Shown here: positions 1 through 12,016 of the stretch, in pieces | How positions within the stretch are numbered: position 1 is the first letter of the stretch | Layout: the number at the start of each line of letters is the position of its first letter | Made by a program: the position numbers and the translations under genes | Notes under the pieces: generated by a model | The model's database searches: none | Told to the model about the DNA's origin: nothing | Seen by the model: the letters and a program-made list of their open reading frames with translations, nothing else | Source: Saposhnikovia divaricata | Taxonomy: Eukaryota > Streptophyta > Magnoliopsida > Apiales > Apiaceae | DNA: 64,000 nucleotides | Direction: 5' to 3' | Assembly (NCBI GenBank): GCA_036435485.1 | Contig: CM071598.1 | Span: forward strand, 141,836,148-141,900,147

Positions 1-115
1 CATAGGATGCCTCCTTGTGAGATGCCTCTTCGTGAGATGCCATTTATTGGATGTCTCCTAGTGAGATGCCTCTTCAAGAGATGTTATTCATAGAATGCCT
101 CATTTTGAAGTAGCC
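1..115. repeat. Short degenerate tandem repeat, GTGAGATGCCTCTTC-like
   Basis: Six or so imperfect copies of a 15-18 bp unit (GTGAGATGCC plus TCTTC/TCCTT variants) follow each other. They lie at the left edge, so the array may extend further out. Confidence 0.6.
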
Positions 116-379
116 CGTGATCAGAGAATGCCCCTTACCGTCCTAATAAAATTCTTGAGGGTGAGGCCCTCGAATAATCATGTAAGCGTTTGATGGAGTA
201 TTCTCAATAGGCTGAGGCTTGTGTCCCCATTGTTAGTAGGGTGGTGCTCTGGCTCCCCATTCTACTAGTAGTTGATTGAAGGATTAAAAGGTAGGAATGA
301 TCGCTGGAAGTGAAACAAACGAAGAAGGAATGTGTTGGTAAGAGACAAGAAGTTGTTTAGAAATTTTCAGTAAAGAAGT

Positions 380-450
380 CAAGGCCTTTACCTAAACAGT
401 AGTGAAACTCAAGGCCTTTACATGAACAGTAGCAAAACTCAAGGCCTTTA
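380..450. repeat. Three tandem copies around AAGGCCTTTA
   Basis: The palindromic core AAGGCCTTTA recurs at about 380, 411 and 441, spaced roughly 30 bp apart. Each is followed by an AAC-AGTAG-type spacer. Confidence 0.65.
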
Positions 451-1335
451 TTCTGAATCTTAAGACCTTGAGCTCTAACGGAAATTGGAATTTTATGGCT
501 TTCTTAATTGGTCTTGTAAGATATTTTTACATCTTTTAAAACACTTTTGAGAGAGGATTTGAGAGCAAGGATTGAAGGGATTTACTCCAAGCTTTAAATG
601 CCTGAATAGTAGACTACAAGGTAAATTAATTACCTCCTAGTCTAGGGGGGTAGTCCATGTACACTTTCCCTAATAGTTGAGTGAAATTTTCAACTTTTTC
701 GAGAATGCAAGATTATGCCTCTAGGGCGAGCCCTAAAGGGTGAGTTTGAATAGTTCTCGTACAATGGAGGGCGTGCCCTCGGGTAGAAGATGTGAAGCGG
801 AACTTTTCCTTGTAAGCATGCAAGCCTTCCCTCTTTTGAAGATGCGCCCTTCATCTTCACAGCCTTTTGAAGCCCTTGTGCGGTTCTCTTAGATTTGATT
901 GTTGTAGCTTCCCGAACTCTGAAGTCATCAATTTACTTCTTAGAGGGCGCGCCCTCAGCTTGGGGGGTAACCAAGCCCACCATGAAGCATATGTTCAACA
1001 AGAGAAAGTAGGAGAAAATCTTGGAGCATCCCACGAAATCATCGGCGAACAGGGAAAGCACTTCAAGTTGAAGAAATTTCTCGAAGAGATAAAGATCAAA
1101 GAGGTGAAGAAGTGCAAGAAAGGAGGTTTAAATTGGTTTTCAGATGTTCAAGAGAGTGCGCGCCCTCATCCTCACAGTTCTGGGCGCTCACTAGTGAAAT
1201 CCAGCGGGATGAAGAGAGAATGTCCAGGGATGAGAAAGACTTTGCAAGCTTGAAGAAACTCTTAGTGATGATGATCTAAGGATGGTGCTCCTTGAGCATC
1301 AAAAGAAAGAGAAGCACTTGGAATTGAGGCCCCAT

Positions 1336-1467
1336 GATCCACAGCATGCGCCCCCTGATTACAGGTCGAGGCCCCTTGGACATGAGCGAGCCCTTCTTTG
1401 AAATAATAATCCACAGTGCGCGCCCCCTGATTACAGGTCGAGGCCCCTTGGATATGAACAAGCCCCT
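1336..1467. repeat. 72-bp direct duplication in the 5' internal region of the Tat element
   Basis: The segment starting CCACAG at 1339 is repeated at 1411 with few changes. Each copy contains the block CCCCCTGATTACAGGTCGAG. The duplication makes short opposing reading frames on both strands (for example 1334-1516 plus), which I do not regard as genes. Confidence 0.75.
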
Positions 1468-1791
1468 CCTTAAGGTGATGCTGGATGAAGTAGCTGAGAC
1501 CATGAAGAATGGATGACGGAGAAGTATCAAGAAGAGAGGCGACTTCACAACAAAGAGATGCGACTTCCTCGTATCATTCAAATTCCTTCAAGTACATGTT
1601 GTGAAGTGAGGTCTAGGGCTTGCCCTCCCTCTAAAGGAAAGCATCAAGGAGGTCCTCAGGGGAATCCATAGATTGAAAGAAATCCACAAGCGCAAGGTCA
1701 AAAGGAACAAACTCAGACTCAACAAGTAATTCTCACACAACTTCATGCCGGAACTCTATGAAATTCTTAGACGATATATCAACCTCCACCC

Positions 1792-2252
1792 TTGGGGGGT
1801 ACTCAAACAACTGTGCCACCAAATGCTCAACATATTCCAGGTGTGAGGATTTTTAATGTCGACGACTTGAAGAGGCTTCTTTCTCATTTGGATGGAGGAA
1901 GGATATCTGCTACAGCACAAACTCCTTCTCCATTTTCAATAAAGGTTATAGAAGCACGGCTCTTTACAGGATATAAATCTATGACCAATGATCTACGTTT
2001 TAATGGAGATGCAGACCCTGTGGAATTTTTAGGACGTTTTGATATTGAGATGGATGTTTATCAAGTGACTGCTTTAGCAAGGTGTCGATTGTTGGCAACA
2101 ATTTTTCAGGGAGAATGCTCAGCAGTGGTTTTAGAAACTTGAGCCAGAGGTGGTTCTCCTGGGAAATGATGAAGACTTTGTTTTTGACTAAGTTTCAAGC
2201 AGTAGTGAAATACGCTCATCTTGTCACAACCTTGGCCAACATTAAACAGAAG
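1792..2252 (+). pseudogene. gag fragment (5' half), Tat-type Ty3 element
   Basis: The translation shows the capsid-like retrotransposon gag region: a segment reading FNGDADPVEFLGRFDIEMDV, then, after a frame change near 2110, the hallmark NAQQWF (from 2114) followed by a stop near 2132. Further on, after more frame changes, comes VTTLANIKQK. These are the usual successive motifs of Tat-type gag, which coats the RNA in the virus-like particle. The gene is dead: at least two frameshifts and several stops are visible. It is cut at 2252 by the insertion starting TGTTAGG. The matching 3' half resumes near 7110, with about 50 codons apparently lost at the junction. Confidence 0.75.
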
Positions 2253-3509
2253 TGTTAGGTCCCGAAAAAGGACTAATTTAAGCTAGAAGGGGGGGTTGAA
2301 TAGCTTAATATCCAATTTAAAAATTATTATGGCGTTTTAAAATAATTTTCCCTTTTTAAAACTTTTACCAAGTCGTTATGCAGTTTATAAGTGCAGAAAT
2401 AAAAGACAGGGGAAGAAAATACCACACAGGAGATTTTATCCTTGTTCGCGATGGCACAACCCCTAATGGATTCGCTCACCCCTACTCCAGTCCCCGAGCT
2501 CCTTTCCGGACTCGGGATTTCTTTAAAAATAAACACGCTCCTTTAGTAGGCGGAGAAGCCTTTACACCTTTACAAATATTGGTCTTGGTGCGTATCTACC
2601 CGACACCACCTCACAATAAATGAAAAATAAATACAAGACTTATCTTGGACCGTAACTCCCCGTTACTCCCTCAAAGCTGTTGTAAACCTACACAACTTAT
2701 CTTAGACAGCAACTCCCCGCTACTTTTTCAAAGTTGAATCCTTAGCTTTTGCCGATCTTGGGTCTTAGATGAAAGGTCTTGGGTTTTTCGTCTTCTTCAC
2801 GGTACAAAGGCTACTAACTCCCAATTACCACCTAGGACTTGGGTCTTAGAACGAGAATCACCTCACTTCAACTTCACCTCACTGCAAGAGTTAGAATACA
2901 ATATCTACGAAACAAGCCTTTAATATAAAAAGAGTTTGGACTTGTATGTCCGAGAGTGACTTTAATATTCTTGTACGAATATTAAGTATGTTAAGTTCTA
3001 TAAGATTTATTTGCTTATAACTTTTGTGAGTATTCTTATATTCGATATGACTTGTAAATCGAAGAATACTTTTAATACAATACTCGTTTTAGTGAGATTT
3101 AATATATCTCGGAGTTTGTAAATGTTGATTAATTCTTTTAAGCTCGTAGGCTTATAAGGCTTATAATTGTATACTTTTGTTCGACTTTCGTAAATGTCGA
3201 AGTATAATTAAAATTACTTCATTGTTGAAAATATATATACTTTCGAAGTAAGGTATATATCAAATCCTTGTTTAAGCTTTTGTAGCTTTAAGGATGTTTG
3301 ATAAATGACTTCTCGTTCGGTGTAGTCTTATTTTGGACTAATCGTATATATATATATTTGAACGAGAGTTTAACAATATAACTTTAACGTTTTGCACTTT
3401 TAATACGATTTGGCCAATTAAACACCACACACAAATAAACGCACACGTATAGAAAAGTAGCTCGCTTATCTATAGGATAAAACGAGGGCCGCTATTATGC
3501 ATTAAAATA

Positions 3510-3620
3510 GTGCGGAAAGTAAAATCACTCACAAGTGTGAGGACGAGATAAAAAAGGTGCGGAAAATAAAATCACTCACAAGTGTGATGAAGAGAATAAA
3601 AAGGTGCGGAAAATAAAAAC
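3510..3620. repeat. 47-bp tandem repeat inside the LTR
   Basis: Units starting GTGCGGAAA lie at about 3510, 3557 and 3604. Each of the first two is followed by TAAAATCACTCACAAGTGTG, which contains the imperfect inverted repeat CACTCACAAGTGTG. Confidence 0.75.
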
Positions 3621-4245
3621 GGCTTTCGCCACACTATTATGCGTTTAAATTAAGCACACCACACAATAATAATATATATAATAAAAGCCTTAAAGATCTT
3701 CTTCCCACGAAACACTAGGGGTGATAGATAGGAATTAAATCAAGCCTTAGCACAATTATATATATATTACAACAATAAATGGCCAAAATGAGTGCGTTAA
3801 AGTATTAATAAACACTTTTGATATAAGAGCATATAAAGATGAAGAGATGAAGGTTAGGAGCTCTTATATTCAAAATGAAATATGGTCGGTTAAGACTCGG
3901 ATATGAAGCTAAAATATTACCACTTTTGAAGACGATCGGAAAGTTCGCCGGAAAAATTTGCCGGAGGTTCGGCCGGATTTTGGCTCGTGGGTGAACTTGG
4001 GCAGCCCTTCGGGTGGCCGGATAGTAGTGGTAGAGGAGCTTGCTTGGTGAGAGAGAGCTTGGTTGGTTGAACTAAGCTTGTATAATCAAAAACCTTGAAT
4101 ATATGAAGATATATTGAAGAGAGAGAAGGTTTTTGAGAAGAAGTAAGTGTATAAAGTGTTTGGATTGATGGATAGAGCTTTTACTTCTAAAATCGCAGCA
4201 ATTCTTTGGCTCTTTAGCTTATGAAAAATGGGTGGGGGAAGGGAT

Positions 4246-4254
4246 TTATTTATA
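4246..4254 (-). promoter_or_regulatory. TATA box of the copia-type LTR
   Basis: The minus strand reads CTATAAATAAA in a locally GC-richer U3 context, and downstream (lower coordinates) lies pyrimidine-rich leader-like sequence. This fits the U3/R border of an LTR transcribed leftwards. Confidence 0.5.
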
Positions 4255-5420
4255 GGAGGAGTTGGGTGAAAGGAGTGGTTGAGATTGAAGGAAAAAGGAG
4301 TGGTTAGGATTGAAAGCACTTGGATTGATAAGGTGAAAAGTGGTTTGTGTTAGTTGGGAGTAGTTTTATGCTTCTTTGGAGTGGTTTTGGTATTAGAAAC
4401 TAGCTGTGTTTTATATTGTATCGTACTCGTATCAATTAACGATTAAATACGTAACTTGTATCGTTAATTAAATACCTGAAAAATACGAATATACCAAATA
4501 AATAATTCTAAAATTATGGAGCATTTGGGAATATTATAAAATAATATTCTGGAAAGTTTGGTCAATTTTGGTCAAAGTTGACTTGGTCAAACGTGGACCC
4601 GTTGTCTCGATTTTCGTACCCGGACCAAAATTCTCAGAAAATTACGAAACTTTTACCATGCATAGAAAATAGCATTTAAGTGACCCATCTCAAGTTTCAA
4701 GTCATTCTAGCAAGTGGAAGTATTTTATTTAGATTTAATACGATTAAATCAACTTTCTGTTCCGAATAAAATACGATTGGCCTTTCTATGAAATAAATAC
4801 ATCTTTTGACCAATGTTTTGACTAGAAAAAATACTTAGAATATATTTCCTAATATATAAAATATATTGAGAGTGTAGGAAATATTTTTAAGTATTTAAAA
4901 TAATTTTCTCCGAAAATGGAATAAATTTGAGACGAGGGAGAAAAATTATTTTAAATATTTTTGGCACGAGATAAGAATGTGTATTAATATTCCACCATTG
5001 AATATTAATATTCTTGAGGTTAAAAACATTTTGAGTGCTAAGGTAGAATATTTATGAATAAAAACTGATCATTTTTAAATTTAGCACGAGTTCTCTAAAG
5101 AATATTAAATCTCGAATATTATTTGTTCGAGCTTGTCGCCTTATCAATTTTGCAATGGAGATCTAAAAAATATCAAACCTCGATATTTCTTTTTCGATCT
5201 TATTGCCTTTAGAGTTATATTTCATAAAAATATAATTTGATTTTTAGCAATAAAGGAATATCTCTTATAAGTAAAAATAAATCTTGCTAAAATTGACTTT
5301 TGACTTTTGACGAAATCAATTAAATTAATGACCTAATGGAGAGGATAACTAAGTGTAATTAAATTTTATGTTAAATCGTACAAATATCAAAATAAATAAT
5401 ATATCGAAGATATCCTTTCA

Positions 5421-6215
5421 ATCTTCCCCTTTTTGGTATTTGCCAAACAAAATATAAAATTTAAGAAATTACCCGGTGTGTGCTTCCCCTTAGTGTATGC
5501 ATGAATTTTTGAAAAAAATATTTTAGACTTTATTTGAAGTAGACGATCTTCCCTAATTGATTCCTGCGAAACAACTTATGAGATGAATGAAGGATAAATA
5601 TTGTTAGGCATAATTCATTTCATATTTAGCACAATTTTGACAATTTTGAATTAGGGGTCTAATTTTGTCTTCCCCTTTTTATTTGGTATAGTACCAAAAA
5701 CTCAAATTTTCTCTTCCCCTTATATCTTCTTTTCCTTATGTCTTCCCCAGTTTGAAAAATAATTCTAGTAGATAATTTGGTGTATTTACCAAATTTTTCT
5801 TTTTGTTTTCTCCTTTTCTTCCCTTAAAACATGATTCGTTTTGAATCAAAATAATTTCTGTCTTCCCCTATTGTATTATCTCTTCCCCTTTTTGGAATAC
5901 TTACTTTTTATCCCCTTATTACTCCTTGTTCTTTTTAATTTGGTAGAGTACCAAATTTTTGTTTCGTCTTTCCCTTTTTATTTTTGGATTACAAAGATTT
6001 GATTTTATAAATCATTTTCTCATTTGCATTCGGTCTATAGTTGAACCTTCCCTTTTTGTAACTGAACTGCAAATGTTGTTTTTCTTGGAGAAGGAATTCT
6101 TCGTTTTAAAGAATGTTTCGGACCAAATATGGTGTAATGCCAAAACAAAGGTTTTCTTTTCCTTCCCTTTAATCGAAGAGTTCGGTTATAATCGAAATTG
6201 GTGTTTTACCAAATA
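5421..6215 (-). repeat. Repeated PPT-like and GGTA...TACC motifs in the spacer before the LTR
   Basis: CTTCCCCTTTT-type runs (polypurine AAAAGGGGAAG on the minus strand) occur about nine times between 5421 and 6055. An imperfect palindrome TTTGGTA-n-TACCAAA occurs at about 5435, 5685, 5780, 5940, 6130 and 6200. The unit nearest the LTR serves as the presumed PPT. The region has no coding sequence; the Phe-rich frame at 5959-6288 is a by-product of the pyrimidine runs. Confidence 0.6.
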
Positions 6216-7109
6216 CATTTTCTTTTCCGTTTTTCTTTTGTATTACAAGAATCTTTCTTTTTCTTTTTCTTATTTTGAGAAGAGATAAATCTTGCAATTT
6301 TATATGTTTATGTGTATTTTATGAATATATTTTCGAAATGCTTATAGCATTATAAGACGAAATGATGTCTTATTTTGAAATTCATATATTGACCATTAAA
6401 CGAACTAAAGTAATAATACTTTTAATTACATCAGCTTGCTTTAGCTGAAATAATCTATCCCCATACTTGCCATCTGAACCTTATATTGATACAGTATAGC
6501 TTACCGAATTCATTCGAATGATCATAAGGTCGCTACATATTTGAGTTGCTAGTATTTAACAACCTTGAAAAGGTAAATGAATTACCTTTTTATTTTTGTC
6601 ACCCAGAAATGTAAAGGATACAAATTTTCATATATATTCCAGTAATATTACTTGGTAATGTTCTATAACAAAGTTATTGACAAGAATTTAGTACAGAATT
6701 GATACAAATGCTCATAAGTTTATTCAGAGTGTAAATATATGAAATTTATCAAAGCGTATTCTGAATAATCATACTTCATGCATCTGTTCTTCTGAACAAT
6801 AAGTCCATGTATACTACTAAAGGCTGATTGTTTCGTAATCAGTTCTTCATGCGGAGAATGTTAGTACAAAGCATATAAACTAGAGTTATGATAAGTAGAT
6901 AAAACAAAGTGCATGATATCAACAAACTCAAGTTCTGCTAACTTCAGATAATCAAAAGATTCACAATTTAGGCAGTTCATATGACAAAGGTAAATCGTAT
7001 ATAAGTCATGCTTTCATATATAGTCTGAAGATTATGAAATGACTTTTAACAGAGGGAATTAGCATAGATATATCTAGGTGACAAGTATACAATGTTAAAA
7101 TAGGTTGCC

Positions 7110-7660
7110 AGAATCTTTAGACAATCGGATGTGTTTGCACAAGCTGAATCTTTCAAGATTGTTGAACAATCCTTGGCAGACAATCGGAAAATAGATGCAC
7201 AGGAAAATTCCAAAGGGAAGACTAATAAGAGAATGATATGTCTGTGGGTTCTGTTCACCGTGCTGGGATTGGTGCTAATCGGGTGAATTCCACTGAAGTT
7301 GGAAGAAGTTGGGGACCTTCGGATACTTACACTTATGATAGGAGGTCAAATAATTATACTCCCTTGGCGGCTTCAATTGAGCATATCTTTGAGGTGAACA
7401 AGAATAAGAGACTCTTCAGAAAGCCAGAGCCTCTTTCTACTTGGTAAAGCAAAGACAAGAAGAAGTATTACAAGTATCACGAGTCTACAAGGCACAACAC
7501 TCATGAGTTGAAGAATGAAATTGAAGATCTGATCAAGGAAGGATACTTGACCGACTGGATTGTCAGGAAAGTCAAGAAGCATAAGGAAAATCCTGAGAAG
7601 AAGGACGGAGGGTGCGCCCTCTGTGATGAGGACACGCTTGAGGAGAAGAAATTTATCGAG
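7110..7660 (+). pseudogene. gag fragment (3' half) of the Tat-type element
   Basis: The reading DVFAQAESFKIVEQSLADNRK (from 7128), then YTPLAASIEHIF and, past a stop near 7445, KKYYKYHESTRHNTHELKNEIEDLI, follows the order of the C-terminal part of Tat-type gag. The last segment stands where the family has its zinc-knuckle region; the cysteines one would expect are Tyr or Ser here. A palindrome copy (7608-7621) lies just downstream in the same frame. Together with 1792-2252 it makes one interrupted gag gene. Confidence 0.7.
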
Positions 7661-8214
7661 GAAGGGAGTACACATACTATCTTTTGAGGACATCACTTGG
7701 TGATAGCAACAATGCTCTAGAGAGATATGCTAGAGAGGCAAGATATAAATCTCACCAATGTGAATAGCATGGAGCTAAGGCCACCTAAATTGTTCAAGGG
7801 AGAGTGTTGGATCAAGAGTCAGTTCACAACGCCCTAGCAGGGCGTCCTCTCGTTGAAAGAAATGAAGGTTTCATGAGACAAAGGGATGGAAGGCGCGCCC
7901 TTATTGAAAGAAGCTCTGAAGGAATCATGAACATCAAGGGAAAAATTTAGGCTCATCATTTTGTTCAAGAACCAGAAGATGAGGAGGCATCCACGCAGAG
8001 GGCGTGCCCTCAAATACTCATCTTTGATGACTTTCAAGAAGGGATTCTAGAAGAGCTTGAAGAATAAAGTCCTGATGATATTATATCGATCAGTATTAGA
8101 GGATGTGCCCTCCAAGGATGGTGCCATGATAGAAGACCCCTCGAAATTTTGGTGTTGATTTTGTTCCAAGAATGCCTTAATCGGTGGAAAAGACTAGTTC
8201 GACAGAAGATACAG

Positions 8215-8372
8215 TCTTAGTTTTGGCGGATGCTAGGGATTCAGATGCTTTTGCTTGGAATCATGATGATATTGGTGAGGCATTGACCCAAAGGTCATGT
8301 ATCATCACTTGAATATAGATCCTGACAAGAAGGGTATTAAGCAGAAGCGACGTCCGGTAAGATTTCCTGATA
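8215..8372 (+). pseudogene. pol remnant: linker to reverse transcriptase, Tat-type
   Basis: The frame shows FAWNHDDIG and then, after a one-base shift, GIDPKVMYHHLNIDPDKKGIK, the conserved lead-in to RT of Tat-type Ty3 elements. It breaks off at about 8372, and none of the RT core, RNase H or integrase follows. It fixes the orientation (plus) and lineage of the surrounding element. From about 8373 to 8979 I see nothing I can name. Confidence 0.7.
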
Positions 8373-8979
8373 AATTAATTTCCTGCGATGAGTCTTTTCT
8401 ATCATCGATGTAGAGAGTTTAAGTGTTGACGAACATGTCAACTACTTGTTTTCCATGGTTAAGCGCGGATGATTTCCTTAGTCTATACTCCCTCGAGCAG
8501 ACTTACTTCAGCTATAGTATGCTCTGTGTTTTATCCACCCTAAATATACATTTATACTACGCTCGCATAAAATTGGAATGAAGCCAGTGGATTTCCATGG
8601 TTAAGCTAGTGGATATCTTCAATCTATGGCTCTACGCTTGAACAACACTAAGCACAGAATTCGCAAGACTTATATCTCCATTTTGACATTAGCTCGGCCT
8701 ACTGAGAGAAATTGAAGTACAAGTAATAGGCTAATAGTGCCTAATAGATCGGAAAAGATATCCTACTGCAGTTGTCCTTGATTTCAGGCTGATTATTAGA
8801 TATGCCGAGCCTACCACCAGACGTTTCAAGCTATGGACAGAAATAACATAACCATATAACCTACCCCAGGCCCAAAAAGTTTAGAAATGAAAAGAGAGAA
8901 GAAAAATTATATCGCATATGGCTAATGTTTATGATTAGATTTGATAGTATTATTTTTGAACTTTCTCAAGAAACACTCA

Positions 8980-9962
8980 TGTTATGCCCAAAATCTCGAT
9001 CGGGTATTAAATTCTGGATTCGGGTCAATATTGAGTTCAATTTGGGGGATTCTAGGTTAAATTAGGGTTTTGGTGAAGATTCATAGAAGGAGGACGCGCC
9101 CTCACTTCCTATACATGGAGGGCGCGCCCTGAGAAGCATAAAGGCAGAAGGAAGACAATTATCAACAGGTTTTACAAAGATTATGAAAAATTACCTCCTG
9201 TCGTATCTCAGGAGGGGGATGTCCGTCGTAGAAGGCCTCCAGGGGTTTGCCTGGATTTAAGGACCCTTCTTATACACTAAGGGCGCGCCCTCTATGGTGG
9301 AAAGATGGGTACCTCTTTGGTGTGTGCTTTGGAGCTCTGTTCCTGTATTCAATGGGCGCGCTCTCATTGGGGAACTTTGGGATAATCCTGCACTTTGCAC
9401 CCAAAAACTCTGGATCACCTGTCCTGCTATCTGGTGGGTGCTTCTCATTCGGGGGACAGGGATGCGTTCTGCACTTGGGGTAAACCATGGCTATACCTGC
9501 ATCCTTGAAATCAAGAAATAGCTTGTAGAGGATAGGACTAGTCCTTGACGGGGGAAGTTTCCTTATCTGTGAAGTCTTGAGATCTTGGATGAGCCTTGGG
9601 CCTTTTGTGGTTAGGCCTCTAGTAGAATATTCCGGATGCTGGACCGTTAATCCAAGCCCAATTGGGTTTCTTGCTTTCCAAGAACTACGTGGGCTTGATC
9701 CTCTATAAATACAGAGGTACGTAGGCAAATTGAGGGGGGATAGAAGCGAAGAGCTCTACGAGCCACCATCAAAAACCCTCTCAATCTCAGCCAGAATTCA
9801 TCACAACCACCATACTCCGACGACTTTTCCGACAAAGAACCACCATCATAGATCTTGATTTCGGCGACGTAACTCGAATTTTATTGATACCAAATTCCTC
9901 CATCAACAACACACAAGTGAAGGTTGATCAAAATAAACACTGAAGAACGAATGCCATAGCTT
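8980..9962 (+). repeat. LTR-like 3' end of the Tat-type element
   Basis: The stretch begins TGTTATGCCC and contains four GC palindrome copies. It holds a good TATA box CTCTATAAATAC at 9701-9712 followed by leader-like sequence rich in CCACC and CAACAAC. It is cut at 9963 by the LTR array; sequence after 16476 should be its continuation. The exact start is not certain because no clear PPT precedes it. Confidence 0.5.
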
Positions 9963-9967
9963 ATTAT

Positions 9968-12016
9968 TGTAAAAACCCGAATTTTCGGACTATTATTTTT
10001 AAATTCTCAACTAAAATAAAATACAATTCTTTATTCAATAATTCCAAATTCAACGAAAGTCAAACCCAAAATCAACACAGTAATCTGAAACAATCAAATT
10101 AGAACGCAGCTACACAAATTCAATAATCAATGCCAAATAAAAAAATGAAATTATTCTATAATGCGATAAATCTTTTCCAATAATTGCATCTAAATCAGGT
10201 AGCACAAAATCCACAAGTTCACATCCTTATTCGATCCAAAGCTTAGTAACCTGAAATATATTAAAACAATGAGCTGCAAAGCCCAGCAAGTAACCATCGC
10301 CCAATGGCTCAAAAAAAATATTATGTAAAATAATTCTTAGAGTTTAGATCGATAAAGATTTCAAAACAGTGCATTCATATTTTAATTCCCACAGTTCTAA
10401 GTCACGGTCACACTATGCCAGTGACACGGCTTCCATAGTTCGATGGGGGCTAGTTTACATCCCTCGTTAAGTCAAACTCAACAAGGTATCTATGTGTTCC
10501 GGAACGTGCGTAAACTAGTTCTATGCGTCACACTATTCAGTGACCGGATTCTATAATGCGATACGCAACTAAAACTGGGGATTTTTAAAAGTCTTTTCTC
10601 AAATCTATTTTCGATGTCACAAATTTCGATAACCAAATCAAATAGATATTTTGAAACATAATAAAAATAGATTTGGTAATATTAGTGAGCAATGAAAAGT
10701 TACTTACCTCGATGTTGATTTCGTACCCTGAAAATAAGATCACAACAAATCTTAAATATTAATCTACAATCTATTAACAGTCAAATAAAACAAATAAGCA
10801 CACACCTTAATAGAACTCATACGGCACTACACATAACTTCCTCATATAAAATTCCAAAAATCACACAACAAAATATCTTAAAAAATTGACCATTGTTAAC
10901 AAAATTAGTCCTAACTAGTTCTGGAAATCGACAAATTACTCTATGAAAATGATTTTATCGGAAAAATGTAGACAATTCTGAGACCTTTCCAGAATGGTAA
11001 AGCTCAATAAAAACAAACAAGTAACGAATTCAGAAAGTAGATATTTACGGACTGCAGAACAGAATCAGACCCTGACTTCCTTAGTACTTTGCTATTTAAG
11101 ACTTCAAATTCATATAATTTAACGAAGGAATCCAAACGAAAAACATAGAGCTCGAAAATATCTTTTCAGAATGATATCAATCATAATTTTTGAATAAAAA
11201 CTCGATTTACTATGAATTTCTATGAATTTTGAAAGCTAGACATCTCAGCTTCAAACCATACTGGCTGATCAATAAATCATAGAAAACTCATATCTACAAG
11301 ACGAATTTCGAAAAACACAAAGAATCAAAGTTATAGATAATTAAAATACCTTTTCAGAAAGTCTAATTTCATGAAATTCCTATGAATAACGAATCAGATA
11401 CAAATTTTACAGGAATTCAGAATCCAAATATACTATGCATACAAAATCAGATTAATCATACAAAGACAATGAATATAACAAAGAACTCATGTATATATAC
11501 AAAATTTCACCACATATGCAAAACTCAAGAGAATAACGAAGATCAAAATCAATCAAATATCATACACATGAATTAACACGGAAATCGAGAGAAATAAAGA
11601 ATCGTTACCCCTTCTTTTTTAATCTTGTTATGAGTCTTCCTCTTCTCTTCATCTTCTCCTCCCGCGTTCTCTCTCTCTCTCTCTCTCTCTCACTCTCTCT
11701 CGGCGTTTCTTTTTTCTTTACCTGACTGCTATCTAGAATGCTAGGGTTTTTTCTATATTCTTTTGTAACCGATGTCTTTATCCGTACTAATTACTCTTTA
11801 ACGATACATCCTCCTTAAAAAAAAACTTCTAATTTTTAGCCAAAATTCAAAATTAAAAATCAATTATGAGTTACAACCTATTAGTCTTCTAATTTTAATG
11901 ACTTTCTACAAAAACTCCTCTAAAATGGAAAAATGCTATAATTTTAAATACTAAATTATTAATAATAAATTATCAAATTATTTACTAAAATTAATCTAAA
12001 AACCTGGGATGTTACA
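9968..12016 (-). repeat. LTR copy 1 (3'-most on the minus strand)
   Basis: It is 2049 bp long. The plus-strand ends are TGTAAAAACCC and GATGTTACA. A (TC)n run lies at about 11670-11700, and just right of it the minus strand reads an AGAATATAGAAA TATA-like element followed by AAACCCTAG, a plausible promoter and transcript start. Confidence 0.9.

Larger units (their letters stand above)
2253..5420 (-). repeat. 3' LTR (~3.17 kb) of the copia-type remnant
   Basis: On the minus strand it begins TGAAAGGATATC directly after the polypurine tract and ends GGGACCTAACA, so it has TG...CA ends. A TATA box lies about 1.17 kb in. It contains a small tandem repeat at 3510-3620. No reading frame in it looks like a gene. 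Confidence 0.5.
2253..7100 (-). mobile_element. 5'-truncated LTR retrotransposon, probably Ty1/copia (SIRE-like), in gag of the Tat element
   Basis: On the minus strand a pol-to-LTR spacer (~7100 to 5421) ends in a polypurine tract reading AAAAAGGGGAAGAT. It is followed by a long LTR (5420 to 2253) that starts TGAAAGG and ends CCTAACA. A PPT preceded by a TTTGGCAAATACC-type sequence is usual for Ty1/copia elements of the SIRE kind. No gag, integrase or RT is visible, so only the 3' part remains. The left border is sharp (2252/2253). The right border is uncertain: the host gag reading resumes near 7110. The short direct repeat CAGAA flanks both borders approximately, but I cannot prove it is the target duplication. 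Confidence 0.55.
158..9366. repeat. Dispersed palindrome GAGGGCGCGCCCTC (many copies)
   Basis: A 14-bp palindrome recurs through the Tat-type element. Near-perfect or perfect copies lie at 767-780, 943-956, 7608-7621, 7998-8011, 9118-9131 and 9279-9293. Weaker copies lie at about 158, 721, 1154, 1611, 7889, 8099, 9090 and 9353. The commonest variant has T for C at position 8. None is seen in the copia insert at 2253-7100, so the motif belongs to the Tat element. Copies occur in the gag region and in the LTR-like region alike. Confidence 0.8.
1..9962 (+). mobile_element. Degraded Ty3 (Tat-type) LTR retrotransposon, interrupted
   Basis: The stretch carries, in order on the plus strand, a gag remnant (1792-2252 and ~7110-7660), the beginning of reverse transcriptase (about 8215-8372) and an LTR-like region with a TATA box (8980-9962). 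The gag and pre-RT motifs match the Tat group of Ty3 elements. Every coding block is broken by stops and frameshifts, and most of pol is missing. A probable Ty1/copia remnant splits gag at 2253-~7100, and an LTR array enters the presumed 3' LTR at 9963. Positions 1-1790 hold no intact gene, only short repeats and GC-rich palindromes; this is probably the element's 5' internal region. The 5' LTR is not in the window or not recognisable. Confidence 0.65.

Noticed and set aside
867..1581. Frames of 60-128 residues in the left Tat element
   Set aside because: They run through palindrome copies and the 72-bp duplication, have no family motif, and overlap on both strands.
5959..6288. Phe-rich 109-residue frame that looks like a membrane protein
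   Set aside because: It is a translation of pyrimidine-rich PPT-complement repeats on the wrong strand.
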